Of a stretch of 64,000 nucleotides of DNA, positions 56,576-64,000 are shown one piece after another. Position 1 is the first letter of the stretch; every line of letters starts with the position of its first letter. Source of the stretch: Pleomorphomonas sp. PLEO (GTDB lineage Bacteria; Pseudomonadota; Alphaproteobacteria; Rhizobiales; Pleomorphomonadaceae). The stretch covers positions 558,001 through 622,000 of the forward strand of contig NZ_CP166625.1 of assembly GCF_041320595.1 (NCBI RefSeq), given 5' to 3'. The notes under the pieces were generated by a model that had not been told where the DNA came from, ran no database searches, and saw only the letters and a list, made by a program, of their open reading frames with translations. A program made the position numbers and the translations under genes.

Positions 56576-57724
56576 TCAGCGCTGCGATAATGCCCTGACC
56601 ATGCGATCGATGCCTTCGTCGAGCAAGGCGCGTGGGCAACCGAAGTTAAGGCGAACATGCTGGTCATCGCCGCCGAAGCTCGGGCCGGGATTGAAGGCAA
56701 CCTTGGCCTTGTCGAGGAAGAAGCGGTAAGCGTCGCCAAGCTCAAGGGCCGAGCAATCGAGCCAGGCGAGATACGTCGCCTCAGGAGCGTTGATGCGGAT
56801 TTCAGAGATTTCCCTCCCGAGACGACCGATCAGATGGTCTCGATTGGCCTCGAGATAGGAGAGAAGGGCGTCTTTCCACGGCCGGCCGTGCCGGAGCGCG
56901 GCTTCCGTGGCAACGAGGCCGAGAACATTGGCGCCTTCGCTCATGCCTAGGCTGGCAGCGGTAAATCGACGACGCAGCTCGGCATCTGGAATAATGGCGT
57001 AGGCCGTCTTGAGACCAGCGATGTTGTAGGTCTTGCTGGCAGCCATCAACGTGATGGTGCGGTGGGCGATCTCCTGCGACAGCGCGGCGATCGGCACGTG
57101 TTTCTTGCCGCCGTAGACGATGTCGCAATGAATCTCATCCGAAATGATCACGGCGCCGGATGTGAGGCAGGCTTCGGCGATGGCCTCAAGCTCGGTTCGC
57201 GTCCGCACTTTGCCGGTTGGATTGTGCGGATTGCACAGCAGGAACGCTTTTGCCTCGGTCAGCGCGGTGGTTAGCTGGCCGATATCGATCGCCGAGCCTT
57301 CAGAGACTGGCAGAACCGGCACGTCGACGCGGGTGAGCCCCCAGTTGCTAGCAGCGGCGAGAATTGGCGGATAGACGGGCGTCTCTACCACCAACCGGTC
57401 ACCTGTCTGTGTGAACGCCTTCAGGGCCTGGTTGAAGCCGGGCACTACACCGGGCAGGAACACAACGTCGGCCGGCGATATGGACCAACCGTAGAGGTCT
57501 TGCATGTCGGCGGCGATCACGTCGCGGAGCGTCGCGGGGCCAGGGCCACCGTAGCCAAATATCGGATGAGCGAGCCGATCGCGCAACGCAGCGGCTATGG
57601 GTTCGGCAACCGGGAAGTCCATATCGGCCACCCACATTGGCAGCACACCCTCCGGATAACGGTCCCATTTCGAGGTGGGTACCTGCCGTCGGTCGAGGAC
57701 GGTATCGAAGTCGTGGGCAGCCAT
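56576..57724 (-). CDS. PatB/MalY-type C-S lyase (PLP aminotransferase fold I)
   Basis: A 382-residue PLP enzyme. MWVADMDFPVAEPI at the N-terminus, NPHNPTGKV, IISDEIHCDIVY and the PLP lysine in AASKTYNIAGLKTAY identify the MalY/PatB cystathionine beta-lyase group. It should cleave C-S bonds (cystathionine or cysteine conjugates), perhaps in methionine synthesis. The ATG at 57724 has AGGACA before it. It is last in a minus-strand series with the VOC and YciB genes, after a gap of about 100 bases. Confidence 0.9.
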   Translation of the reverse strand: MAAHDFDTVLDRRQVPTSKWDRYPEGVLPMWVADMDFPVAEPIAAALRDRLAHPIFGYGGPGPATLRDVIAADMQDLYGWSISPADVVFLPGVVPGFNQALKAFTQTGDRLVVETPVYPPILAAASNWGLTRVDVPVLPVSEGSAIDIGQLTTALTEAKAFLLCNPHNPTGKVRTRTELEAIAEACLTSGAVIISDEIHCDIVYGGKKHVPIAALSQEIAHRTITLMAASKTYNIAGLKTAYAIIPDAELRRRFTAASLGMSEGANVLGLVATEAALRHGRPWKDALLSYLEANRDHLIGRLGREISEIRINAPEATYLAWLDCSALELGDAYRFFLDKAKVAFNPGPSFGGDDQHVRLNFGCPRALLDEGIDRMVRALSQR

Positions 57725-57830
57725 GGAGGAAATGTCCTTTTCGTAGAAGCGGATCGGACAACACTAGACCCAAAGGCGGGAGCTGATCCAGCCCTTCAGG
57801 CTCCGCAAGAGACGATGCTAAGGCAGTCGG

Positions 57831-58226
57831 TCAGCCGGCTCGCTTGGGTTCGATGAGATCCCAACGATTGCCGTAAAGATCCTCAAAGACGGCGACGGCG
57901 CCATAGGCTTCAAAGCGTGGCTCTTCCAGGAAGCGAACGCCTAGGCTTAGGAACAGAGCGTGGTCGCGGGCGAAATCGTCGGTTTCAAGGAACAGGAAGA
58001 CGCGGCCACCTGTCTGGTCGCCGATGTGCGCCGCCTGTTGCGGTCCATCGGCACGGGCGAGCAACAGCGCGGTGCCGCCCTTGGCCGGACCGACCCGCAC
58101 CCAGCGCTTGTCATCGCCGAGCGGTGTGTCCTCGAGCAGCAAGAAGCCCAGCTTACCGACGTAAAAAGAGATCGCCTCATCATAATCGGCGACCAGTAGC
58201 GCCAAACTGGCAATGGTCCGATTCAT
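57831..58226 (-). CDS. VOC-family (glyoxalase/bleomycin-resistance fold) protein
   Basis: A 131-residue single-chain VOC protein. It begins [24 protein letters not shown] and ends [17 protein letters not shown], the paired beta-alpha-beta-beta-beta modules. Short VOC proteins may be metal-dependent lyases, dioxygenases or binding proteins; the role is unknown. Its start overlaps the yciB stop by four bases. Confidence 0.85.
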   Translation of the reverse strand: MNRTIASLALLVADYDEAISFYVGKLGFLLLEDTPLGDDKRWVRVGPAKGGTALLLARADGPQQAAHIGDQTGGRVFLFLETDDFARDHALFLSLGVRFLEEPRFEAYGAVAVFEDLYGNRWDLIEPKRAG

Positions 58227-58819
58227 GCGGCCTCCTTGGGAGGGGCCGGCTGCTCGATGGCATGGCGCGACAGAAGCGGCAGCTGGGCGATCGAGAACAC
58301 CAAAGTTAGCGGCATGATGCCCCAGACCTTGAAAGCGACCCAGAATTCTGTCGTCTGGGTGCGCCAGACCAGCTCGTTGAGGATCGCAAGCAGGAAAAAG
58401 AACAGACCCCAGCGGATCGTCAGCTTGCGCCAGCCAGCATCGTCAAGATGGAAGGCACCGTCGAAAACGTAACCGAGCAGCGTCTTTCCAAAGAGGAGGC
58501 CGCCCAGCAGCGCACCGCCGAACAGGCAGTTGACGATGGTCGGCTTCATCTTGATGAAGGTGTCGTCATGCAGCACCAAGGTCAGCGTGCCGAAGATGGC
58601 GACGACGATGCCCGTGACCAGCGGCATGATGGCGAGGCGCCGATTGATCATCCAGGATGCGACCAGCGCTACTGCCATCGCTGCCATGAAGGCGCCGGTG
58701 GCGGCAAAGATACCGAAGCGGCCGTTGGCAAAAAAGAAGACGAGAAGCGGTCCAAGTTCCAGCCCGAGTTTGAGCCAGGGGTTCTCGGTTTTGCGGGCAG
58801 CAGCGGGCACATCAGTCAT
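58223..58819 (-). CDS. yciB: YciB/septation protein A (IspZ family)
   Basis: A 198-residue inner-membrane protein with five hydrophobic segments. Signatures are [21 protein letters not shown] and [19 protein letters not shown], plus [20 protein letters not shown]. It is linked to cell-envelope synthesis and division. In relatives it often sits next to ftsY; here ftsY lies about 3 kb upstream with lolA, yggS and ccm genes between. Overlaps the VOC gene. Confidence 0.92.
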   Translation of the reverse strand: MTDVPAAARKTENPWLKLGLELGPLLVFFFANGRFGIFAATGAFMAAMAVALVASWMINRRLAIMPLVTGIVVAIFGTLTLVLHDDTFIKMKPTIVNCLFGGALLGGLLFGKTLLGYVFDGAFHLDDAGWRKLTIRWGLFFFLLAILNELVWRTQTTEFWVAFKVWGIMPLTLVFSIAQLPLLSRHAIEQPAPPKEAA

Positions 58820-58842
58820 CGATCACTCCTGGCGAGCAGCCA

Positions 58843-59514
58843 TCACTTGTACTTGGAATAGTTGATCTGGAACCACTCGGGATTCGTTGGCGTACCGATC
58901 TTGGTCTCGTAGATTGCGACAGTGGTGTCGAGCCCCTGATCGTCCGTCACGGTCCACTGCTTCAACTCGGTGGTCTTGGCGTCGAAATAAAGCGTCAGAT
59001 GGTTGGTGACAAAGGTACCAGGGTCCTGAAGGCGGATAACGATGAAATCGGAATCGGCGCTGACTGATTGCACGACCGCTTCTTCAAGAAGATCGATGTT
59101 CTTGTCGAGCAGGAAACGCAACGGCGTCTCCGACAGAAGGTAAAGCGTCTGCGACTGCATGGCCTTGTCGTCGACCGCTACCGTCCGGCCATCGACCGTG
59201 ATGTCGAGTTGCGCCGGTGGATAGTAGCGGAAGCGCATCTTACCCGGGCGGTCGATGACGAAATAGCCGGTGGTTTCGCTGCCATCGGGCGCCGTCTGCA
59301 GGAACTTGCCTTCGAAGCTTGTGATCGCGTTGAAATAGCGGTTGACCGCCTGCACGGTGGTAAGCTGTTCGGGCGAGAGGTTGGCGAGGTTGGGTTTGGC
59401 AAGTGCACCCGTTACCGAAACGGGGATCGCCGCTGCCGTGAGCGCCAGTGTCAGGCCAGCGGCGCCTACGCCATTCAGGAACGCGCGGCGCCCCATCCTC
59501 AAGGTTTGAAACAT
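58843..59514 (-). CDS. lolA: Outer-membrane lipoprotein carrier protein LolA
   Basis: A 223-residue periplasmic chaperone that carries lipoproteins to the outer membrane. The LolA fold begins QAVNRYFNAITSFEGKFLQ, with GYFVIDRPGKMRFRYYPP central. The N-terminus reads MGRRAFLNG followed by a hydrophobic stretch ending VTGALA, which looks like a twin-arginine signal, unlike the usual Sec signal of LolA. The ATG at 59514 follows GAGAGGG; the longer frame is not supported. It stands 23 bases before yciB. Confidence 0.9.
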   Translation of the reverse strand: MFQTLRMGRRAFLNGVGAAGLTLALTAAAIPVSVTGALAKPNLANLSPEQLTTVQAVNRYFNAITSFEGKFLQTAPDGSETTGYFVIDRPGKMRFRYYPPAQLDITVDGRTVAVDDKAMQSQTLYLLSETPLRFLLDKNIDLLEEAVVQSVSADSDFIVIRLQDPGTFVTNHLTLYFDAKTTELKQWTVTDDQGLDTTVAIYETKIGTPTNPEWFQINYSKYK

Positions 59515-59744
59515 CGCGGACCCTCTCCTTTGTCGCCTCCCGCGCCGGTGCGGGACGTTTCGGCAAACGATTCTCTTCACTTAAAGACCAGATGATGGCG
59601 AAACAAGGTGGAGCTTCTTCCATCATCTTGACAATACGGCCGGTGACGCCAAAGACAGGCACGACAGGTCGGCGCGATGGAGACCGTTGCCTGACTGACC
59701 CTTGCTACCGGCCTTGGCGATCTCGGCGGAGAATGGAGGAGAAC

Positions 59745-60419
59745 ATGACCATTTCCGAAGCACTTGGACGGGTGCGGGCAGCGATCGAAGGCGCCGAGGC
59801 GGAAGCCGACCGGCCGGCCGGGTCAGTGACGCTGATTGCCGTCTCCAAAACCTTTCCAGAGGCGGATGTCCGTATGGCTATCGCCGCCGGGCAGCTGGTT
59901 TTCGGCGAAAATCGGGTTCAAGAGGCGGCAACCAAGTTTCCAGCCGTGAAGGCGGACTTTCCAGCCATAGAGCTGCATCTGATCGGACCGCTGCAGTCGA
60001 ACAAGGCACACGAGGCGGTTGCCCTATTCGATGTCATCCACAGTGTCGATCGCGAGAAGATCGCCGCCGCGCTTGCCAAGGAAATGCAGGCGCAAAGCCG
60101 TTTTCCCAAGCTGCTCGTTCAGGTCAATACCGGGGAGGAGCCGCAGAAGGCCGGCGTCGCACCGCGTGAAACGGTAGATTTCGTGAAACGTTGCCGCGAG
60201 GTGCACGGCCTCACCATTGCCGGGCTGATGTGCATTCCGCCGGTCGGCGATCCGCCGGCACCGCATTTCGCGCTGCTGGACGAACTGGCGCGGCGCGCCG
60301 GTGTTGCTTTCCGCTCGATGGGCATGTCGTCGGATTACGAAACGGCGATCGGCCAAGGCGCGACGCATGTACGCGTCGGTAGCGCCATCTTCGGCTATCG
60401 AGATTACGGCGCTGCCTGA
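59745..60419 (+). CDS. YggS-family PLP homeostasis protein
   Basis: A 224-residue PLP-binding protein (PLPBP/YggS) that controls vitamin B6 balance. The PLP lysine is in LIAVSKTFPEAD; GENRVQEAATKF, HLIGPLQSNKA and MGMSSDYETAI are all family motifs. The ATG at 59745 follows GGAGGAGAAC; an ATG four codons earlier is less likely. It is isolated on the plus strand and overlaps the convergent ccmG stop by 16 bases. Confidence 0.94.
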   Translation: MTISEALGRVRAAIEGAEAEADRPAGSVTLIAVSKTFPEADVRMAIAAGQLVFGENRVQEAATKFPAVKADFPAIELHLIGPLQSNKAHEAVALFDVIHSVDREKIAAALAKEMQAQSRFPKLLVQVNTGEEPQKAGVAPRETVDFVKRCREVHGLTIAGLMCIPPVGDPPAPHFALLDELARRAGVAFRSMGMSSDYETAIGQGATHVRVGSAIFGYRDYGAA

Positions 60420-60985
60420 GTGGCGAGCGCCTTTTCGATCGCCGGCATCAATTCGGTCGAAATCCGCTCCCGCGTGAGCGGCCCGACCAGCTTGGCGGCG
60501 ATGCGGCCATTCGCCACCACGAAGGTTTCCGGTACGCCGTAGACACCCCAGTCGATACCGACGCGGCCGTTTCGGTCGGCGCCGATGGCAGTGTAGGGAT
60601 TGCCCAGACCGTTGAGGAAACGCAGTGCCTGATCGTCGGCATCCTTGTAGTTGAGGCCGTAAAGGCGGATCCGCTGGTCTTTTGTAAGGTCGGTCAGGAG
60701 CGGATGTTCAGCTCGGCAGGGCGCGCACCAACTGGCGAAGACATTGACGACGAAAACGCCTTTGGCGAGATCGTCGTTTGAGAGACCGGAAACCGGCACA
60801 CCATTCCGCGTCAGACCGGCAACGCCTTCAAGGCGGAAATCGGGTACTGGCTTGCCGATCAGCGCTGATGGGACTTCCGACGGATCGCCAGCGCCAAGCC
60901 TTGAATAGAACAAGACGGCAAGCGCCAGAAACAAGGCGAGCGGGACGAGCGCGAGAAATCCGATGCGGCGTGATGGCTTGCTCAC
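60404..60985 (-). CDS. ccmG: Cytochrome c biogenesis thiol:disulfide interchange protein CcmG/DsbE
   Basis: A 193-residue membrane-anchored thioredoxin. One N-terminal membrane helix (about residues 7-25), then a thioredoxin fold with the active site ASWCAPCRAEHP and GVYGVPETFVV (cis-proline loop). It reduces apocytochrome c cysteines for heme attachment. Start is a GTG at 60985 overlapping the ccmD stop (GTGA), which fits coupled translation. Confidence 0.93.
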   Translation of the reverse strand: MSKPSRRIGFLALVPLALFLALAVLFYSRLGAGDPSEVPSALIGKPVPDFRLEGVAGLTRNGVPVSGLSNDDLAKGVFVVNVFASWCAPCRAEHPLLTDLTKDQRIRLYGLNYKDADDQALRFLNGLGNPYTAIGADRNGRVGIDWGVYGVPETFVVANGRIAAKLVGPLTRERISTELMPAIEKALATQAAP

Positions 60986-61194
60986 GCCTGCGTCTCCAGG
61001 GGCGTCTCGGGTGCCAGGCGGGCGGCGGCGCGCGCCGAGCGTCGGGTCAGGCCACGCGCCTCGAGCGCGGCGAGCGTGCTTTTGAGCCGCCAGTGATCGA
61101 GGATGATCCAAACCGTCAGGCCCAAAGCGGCGAGCGCCGCCGCCCCATAGCTCAGGAGAATGAAACCGGCGTAGGGACCGAGGAGAGCGATCAT
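60982..61194 (-). CDS. ccmD: Heme exporter protein CcmD
   Basis: A 70-residue membrane peptide: one hydrophobic helix (about residues 8-30, AGFILLSYGAAALAALGL) and a basic C-terminal tail. CcmD stabilises CcmC-CcmE in heme delivery. It starts within the ccmC stop (four-base overlap) and ends within the ccmG start. Identified by position, size and topology; the longer open frame in the same phase is not the gene. Confidence 0.88.
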   Translation of the reverse strand: MIALLGPYAGFILLSYGAAALAALGLTVWIILDHWRLKSTLAALEARGLTRRSARAAARLAPETPLETQA

Positions 61195-61919
61195 CTGATA
61201 GCTCCGGCGGCTGTCAGGCCGAGGGCACGGATGCGCCGACGCAGGATCTCGTTGCGCATGGCGGCCAGATGCAGGGTGACGAGAAGACACGTAAAGGCCA
61301 GCGCCATGGCCGCGAGTGGCACCAGCATGGTGGCATCGATGGTCGGGCCGCCGATGCGGAACACCGAAGCGGGTTGGTGCAGCGTGTTCCACCAGTCGAC
61401 AGAGAACTTGATGATCGGCAGGTTGACCGAGCCGACGAGGATCAGGATCGCAGCGGCGCGGGCGCCTCGGGTTGGATCCTCAATCGTGCGCCAGAGGGCG
61501 ATGAGACCGAGATACATGATGAACAGCACCAGCACGGAGGTCAGGCGCGCGTCCCACTCCCAATAGGTGCCCCACATCGGCCGGCCCCACAGCGAACCGG
61601 TGACCAGCGCGAGGGCCGTAAACGTGGCGCCGATCGGCGCGGCGGCGCGAGCGGCGACGTCGGAGAGCGGGTGCCGCCAGACCAGTGTGCCGAGCGCCGA
61701 GACGGCCATGATCGAATAGGTCAGCATGGAGAGCCAGGCGGCCGGCACGTGAATGTACATGATCCTGACCGTTTCACCCTGGAGGTAGTCGGCTGGTGAG
61801 CGAGCTACCAGCGCAAGGCCTCCGACGAACAGAACAACAGTCAGTCCGGCCAGCCAGGGAATCAGGCGGCCGGCAAACGCCAGAAAACGGGTAGGATTGG
61901 CCAGGTCGGCGAGGGACAT
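61191..61919 (-). CDS. ccmC: Heme ABC exporter permease CcmC
   Basis: A 242-residue membrane protein with six hydrophobic segments and the tryptophan-rich WWD-type motif GTYWEWDARLTS that holds heme for CcmE. VRIMYIHVPAAWLSML and KFSVDWWNTLHQP are conserved heme-ligand regions. The ATG at 61919 follows GAGGCAAGC. ccmA and ccmB, usually upstream, are not here; ftsY is instead. Confidence 0.94.
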   Translation of the reverse strand: MSLADLANPTRFLAFAGRLIPWLAGLTVVLFVGGLALVARSPADYLQGETVRIMYIHVPAAWLSMLTYSIMAVSALGTLVWRHPLSDVAARAAAPIGATFTALALVTGSLWGRPMWGTYWEWDARLTSVLVLFIMYLGLIALWRTIEDPTRGARAAAILILVGSVNLPIIKFSVDWWNTLHQPASVFRIGGPTIDATMLVPLAAMALAFTCLLVTLHLAAMRNEILRRRIRALGLTAAGAIR

Positions 61920-62048
61920 GCTTGCCTCGGGGTGGGCGATAGGCGCCAGTCGCGGCTTCGACGTATTCCAGGCTGCACACATAGCGATTTCGTGGGCGGC
62001 CGGCAATCCGGGGCTGTCCGAGGAACAAACGTCGGTTCAGGGATACGG

Positions 62049-63086
62049 TCAGTCACCGAGCCCGGCAATGGCGCGGGCGAAATCGCGGGCGGCGAAGGGC
62101 TCGAGATCGTCGATGCCCTCGCCAACTCCGATGAAGTGCACTGGCAGGCCGAATTTCTCGGCGATGGCAACGAGAATACCGCCGCGCGCCGTACCGTCGA
62201 GCTTGGTCATGACCAAGCCGGTGACGCCGGCGGTGCGACCGAAGGCTTCCACTTGGGAAACGGCATTCTGGCCGGTGGTGGCATCGAGGACCAGCAATAC
62301 GTCGTGTGGTGCCGTGGGATCGATCTTGCGGAGAACGCGGACGACCTTCTCAAGTTCGGCCATCAGCTCCGCCTTGTTCTGCAAGCGACCGGCGGTGTCG
62401 ATCATCAGGATGTCGATGCCTTCGGCTTTCGCCCGAGTCAGTGCGTCGAAGGCGAGACCGGCCGAATCAGCGCCGACTTCGCGGGCAACGATCGGCACAT
62501 TCGCCCGTTCGGCCCATACTTTCAGCTGATCGATGGCGGCGGCGCGAAAGGTGTCACCGGCGGCCATCATGACTTTTTTGTCCTCGGCAACGAACTTCGA
62601 GGCGAGCTTGCCGATCGTGGTGGTTTTGCCGGAACCATTGACGCCGACCACGAGCACTACATGGGGCGCCTTATCCGTCTTCAGCGTGAAGGGCACGGCG
62701 ACCGGGGCGAGCACCTTCTCCACCTCGGCGGCAAGGATCGTTTTCACTTCCTCGTCGGTGATGTCTTTGCCATAGCGCTCGGCCGATAGCCGCTCGGCGA
62801 TGGCCGACGCAACGGCGACGCCGAGGTCGGCCTGAATCAGCACGTCTTCCAGTTCTTCAAGCGTGTCGGCATCGAGCTTGCGCTTGGTGAAAATCGAGAC
62901 GATGCCGCCGCTGAGCGCCTGCGAGGAGCGCGACATGCCACTCGTAAGTCGATGAAACCAGGACGGTCGATCAGCAACGGCCGGTGCGGCAACAACAGGC
63001 TCATTCAGTGATTCACGTGGATCGGGCGTTTCCCGCCCGCCACCGAACCAGCGGCCGATGAGACCCGGCTTCTTGTCGTCCGACAT
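62049..63086 (-). CDS. ftsY: Signal recognition particle receptor FtsY
   Basis: A 345-residue SRP-GTPase. A short acidic/basic A region (residues 1-50), N domain helices, then the G domain with GVNGSGKTTTIGKLA, DTFRAAAIDQL, MIDTAGRLQNK and TKLDGTARGG. It docks ribosome-SRP complexes at the membrane. It is preceded by mtaB on the same strand with 17 bases between, the common Hyphomicrobiales order. Confidence 0.97.
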   Translation of the reverse strand: MSDDKKPGLIGRWFGGGRETPDPRESLNEPVVAAPAVADRPSWFHRLTSGMSRSSQALSGGIVSIFTKRKLDADTLEELEDVLIQADLGVAVASAIAERLSAERYGKDITDEEVKTILAAEVEKVLAPVAVPFTLKTDKAPHVVLVVGVNGSGKTTTIGKLASKFVAEDKKVMMAAGDTFRAAAIDQLKVWAERANVPIVAREVGADSAGLAFDALTRAKAEGIDILMIDTAGRLQNKAELMAELEKVVRVLRKIDPTAPHDVLLVLDATTGQNAVSQVEAFGRTAGVTGLVMTKLDGTARGGILVAIAEKFGLPVHFIGVGEGIDDLEPFAARDFARAIAGLGD

Positions 63087-63103
63087 GTCGTTGGTCCTTC
63101 GCC

Positions 63104-64000
63104 TCAGGCAGCCTTGGAAATGAGGGCACGGTCGGTGCGGCCGGTGACGATGGCCGGCACGATTTCGCCGGGCGCGCCCCGGTCGATCTCGGTGAGCGTA
63201 AACTGTTCAGTGCGGCCGAGTCCGTTTTTCTCGACGAGCACCGCGTGATGGTGACCGGCCTCGCCGTCGAGGTGGGCACGAAAAGCGGCATCACCCTTCT
63301 CTCGCAACCTAGAGGCGCGTATCTTTATTTCGGCTCGCTCAACTTGTGTCATTCGCGCGGCGGGCGTGCCGGGGCGCGGTGAATAGGGGAAGACGTGCAG
63401 ATGCGTGAGGCCGCAATCATCGACGATGGCAAGTGAGTTCTGGAACATCGCCTCGGTTTCAGTCGGGAAGCCGGCGATGATGTCGGCGCCGAACACCATG
63501 TCGGGACGAAGTCGCCGGGCTTCATCGCAGAAGCGGATGGCATCGGCCCGGAGATGGCGGCGCTTCATCCGCTTCAGGATCAGGTCGTCGCCATGCTGGA
63601 GCGATAGATGCATATGTGGCATCAGCCGCTCCTCCTCGGCGATCGCCGCCATCAGGTCCGGATCGGCCTCAATTGAGTCGATGGAGGAGATGCGGAGGCG
63701 AGACAGTTCCGGCACTTCCTTGAGGATGGAACGGGTGAGGCGACCGAGGCGAGGGTTGCCGGGCAGGTCATCGCCATATGAGGTAAGGTCGACGCCCGTC
63801 AGCACCACCTCGGCATAGCCGTTCTCGACGAGCCGGCGCACCTGGGCAACCACATCGCCCATCGGCACCGAGCGCGAATTACCGCGGCCGAAGGGAATAA
63901 TACAGAAGGTGCAACGGTGGTCGCAGCCGTTCTGCACCTGGACAAAGGCACGGGTGCGGCCCTCGAAGCCATCGACGAGATGCAGCGCCGTTTCGCGCAC
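63104..64000 (-). CDS. mtaB: tRNA t6A37 methylthiotransferase MtaB, N-terminus cut off by window
   Basis: The visible part holds the radical SAM core and C-terminal region of a methylthiotransferase: the iron-sulfur cysteines are in NGCDHRCTFCIIPFGRG, followed by VVLTGVDLTSYGDD and MHLSLQHGDDLILKRMKRRH. The MtaB type (ms2t6A at A37 of ANN-decoding tRNAs) is favoured over MiaB and RimO by GVDLTSYG and by the ftsY neighbour. The end is a short TRAM-like domain. The first third, with the second cluster, lies outside the window. Confidence 0.9.
   Translation of the reverse strand: MRETALHLVDGFEGRTRAFVQVQNGCDHRCTFCIIPFGRGNSRSVPMGDVVAQVRRLVENGYAEVVLTGVDLTSYGDDLPGNPRLGRLTRSILKEVPELSRLRISSIDSIEADPDLMAAIAEEERLMPHMHLSLQHGDDLILKRMKRRHLRADAIRFCDEARRLRPDMVFGADIIAGFPTETEAMFQNSLAIVDDCGLTHLHVFPYSPRPGTPAARMTQVERAEIKIRASRLREKGDAAFRAHLDGEAGHHHAVLVEKNGLGRTEQFTLTEIDRGAPGEIVPAIVTGRTDRALISKAA

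Noticed and set aside
63010-63025. Third parS candidate, TGATTCACGTGGATCG, inside ftsY
   Set aside because: Several mismatches to the 16-mer, including the right arm; likely chance around CACGTG.

Overview
The window is GC-rich bacterial chromosome whose gene content points to an alphaproteobacterium of the order Hyphomicrobiales (Rhizobiales). Signs of this are the origin neighbourhood dnaQ-coaE-aroE-maf-ppsR / hemE-hemJ-rho-mnmE-mnmG-rsmG-parA-parB, the secB-fxsA / Tim44-mltA-smr group, the phoR-pstSCAB-phoU-phoB operon beside ppk2, CtrA-type TTAA-N7-TTAA sites, and Rhizobiales-style intergenic palindromes. I cannot fix genus or species; a relative of Pleomorphomonadaceae is only a guess. 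I see no prophage, insertion sequence, CRISPR array, rRNA or tRNA.

Layout. 1-2.9 kb: a truncated YgjP-type metallopeptidase, a DUF2852 membrane protein, a double cold-shock protein with an RGG linker, and a cupin. 2.9-10.3 kb: a sugar-catabolism locus (amidohydrolase, FAH-family hydrolase, GntR regulator with two winged helices, RbsB/A/C-type ABC importer). 10.3-17.5 kb: an orphan hybrid histidine kinase, comM, an MHS transporter with a structured leader, and an XRE-cupin regulator with a GNAT enzyme. 17.5-22.3 kb: two RNA methyltransferases, then rph-rdgB-hemW. 22.3-30.4 kb: an FAD amine oxidoreductase, a nitrilase, secB, fxsA, Tim44-mltA-smr-XRE, and a glutamine-synthetase-family gene. 30.4-39.3 kb: ppk2 and the full phosphate-starvation operon. 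39.3-46.6 kb: coaBC, dut, cysK, a NUDIX gene and dnaQ-coaE-aroE-maf-ppsR. 46.6-47.1 kb: probable oriC. 47-56.4 kb: hemE-hemJ, rho, mnmE, mnmG-rsmG-parA-parB. 56.4-64 kb: a C-S lyase, VOC protein, YciB, LolA, YggS, ccmG-ccmD-ccmC, ftsY and a truncated mtaB.

How the parts work together. The region from 46.6 to 56.4 kb is a replication and segregation centre: an intergenic origin with two perfect CtrA sites and several DnaA-box-like nonamers, one perfect 16-bp parS upstream of mnmG, one near-perfect parS after rho, and the ParA/ParB pair itself. The Pho operon carries its own sensor, transporter, PhoU and response regulator, with an 11-bp-phased Pho box before pstS, a hairpin over the pstS ribosome binding site and a second hairpin between pstS and pstC. 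The sugar locus has three copies of a TTTATCG core between gntR and the importer.

Nothing here is clearly a wholly new system. The best leads are regulatory: the structured leader of the MHS transporter, the 18-bp palindrome over the start of the XRE-cupin gene, the terminator-like hairpin in the rho leader, the repeated core between gntR and the importer, and the parS/DnaA-box/GANTC cluster upstream of mnmG.
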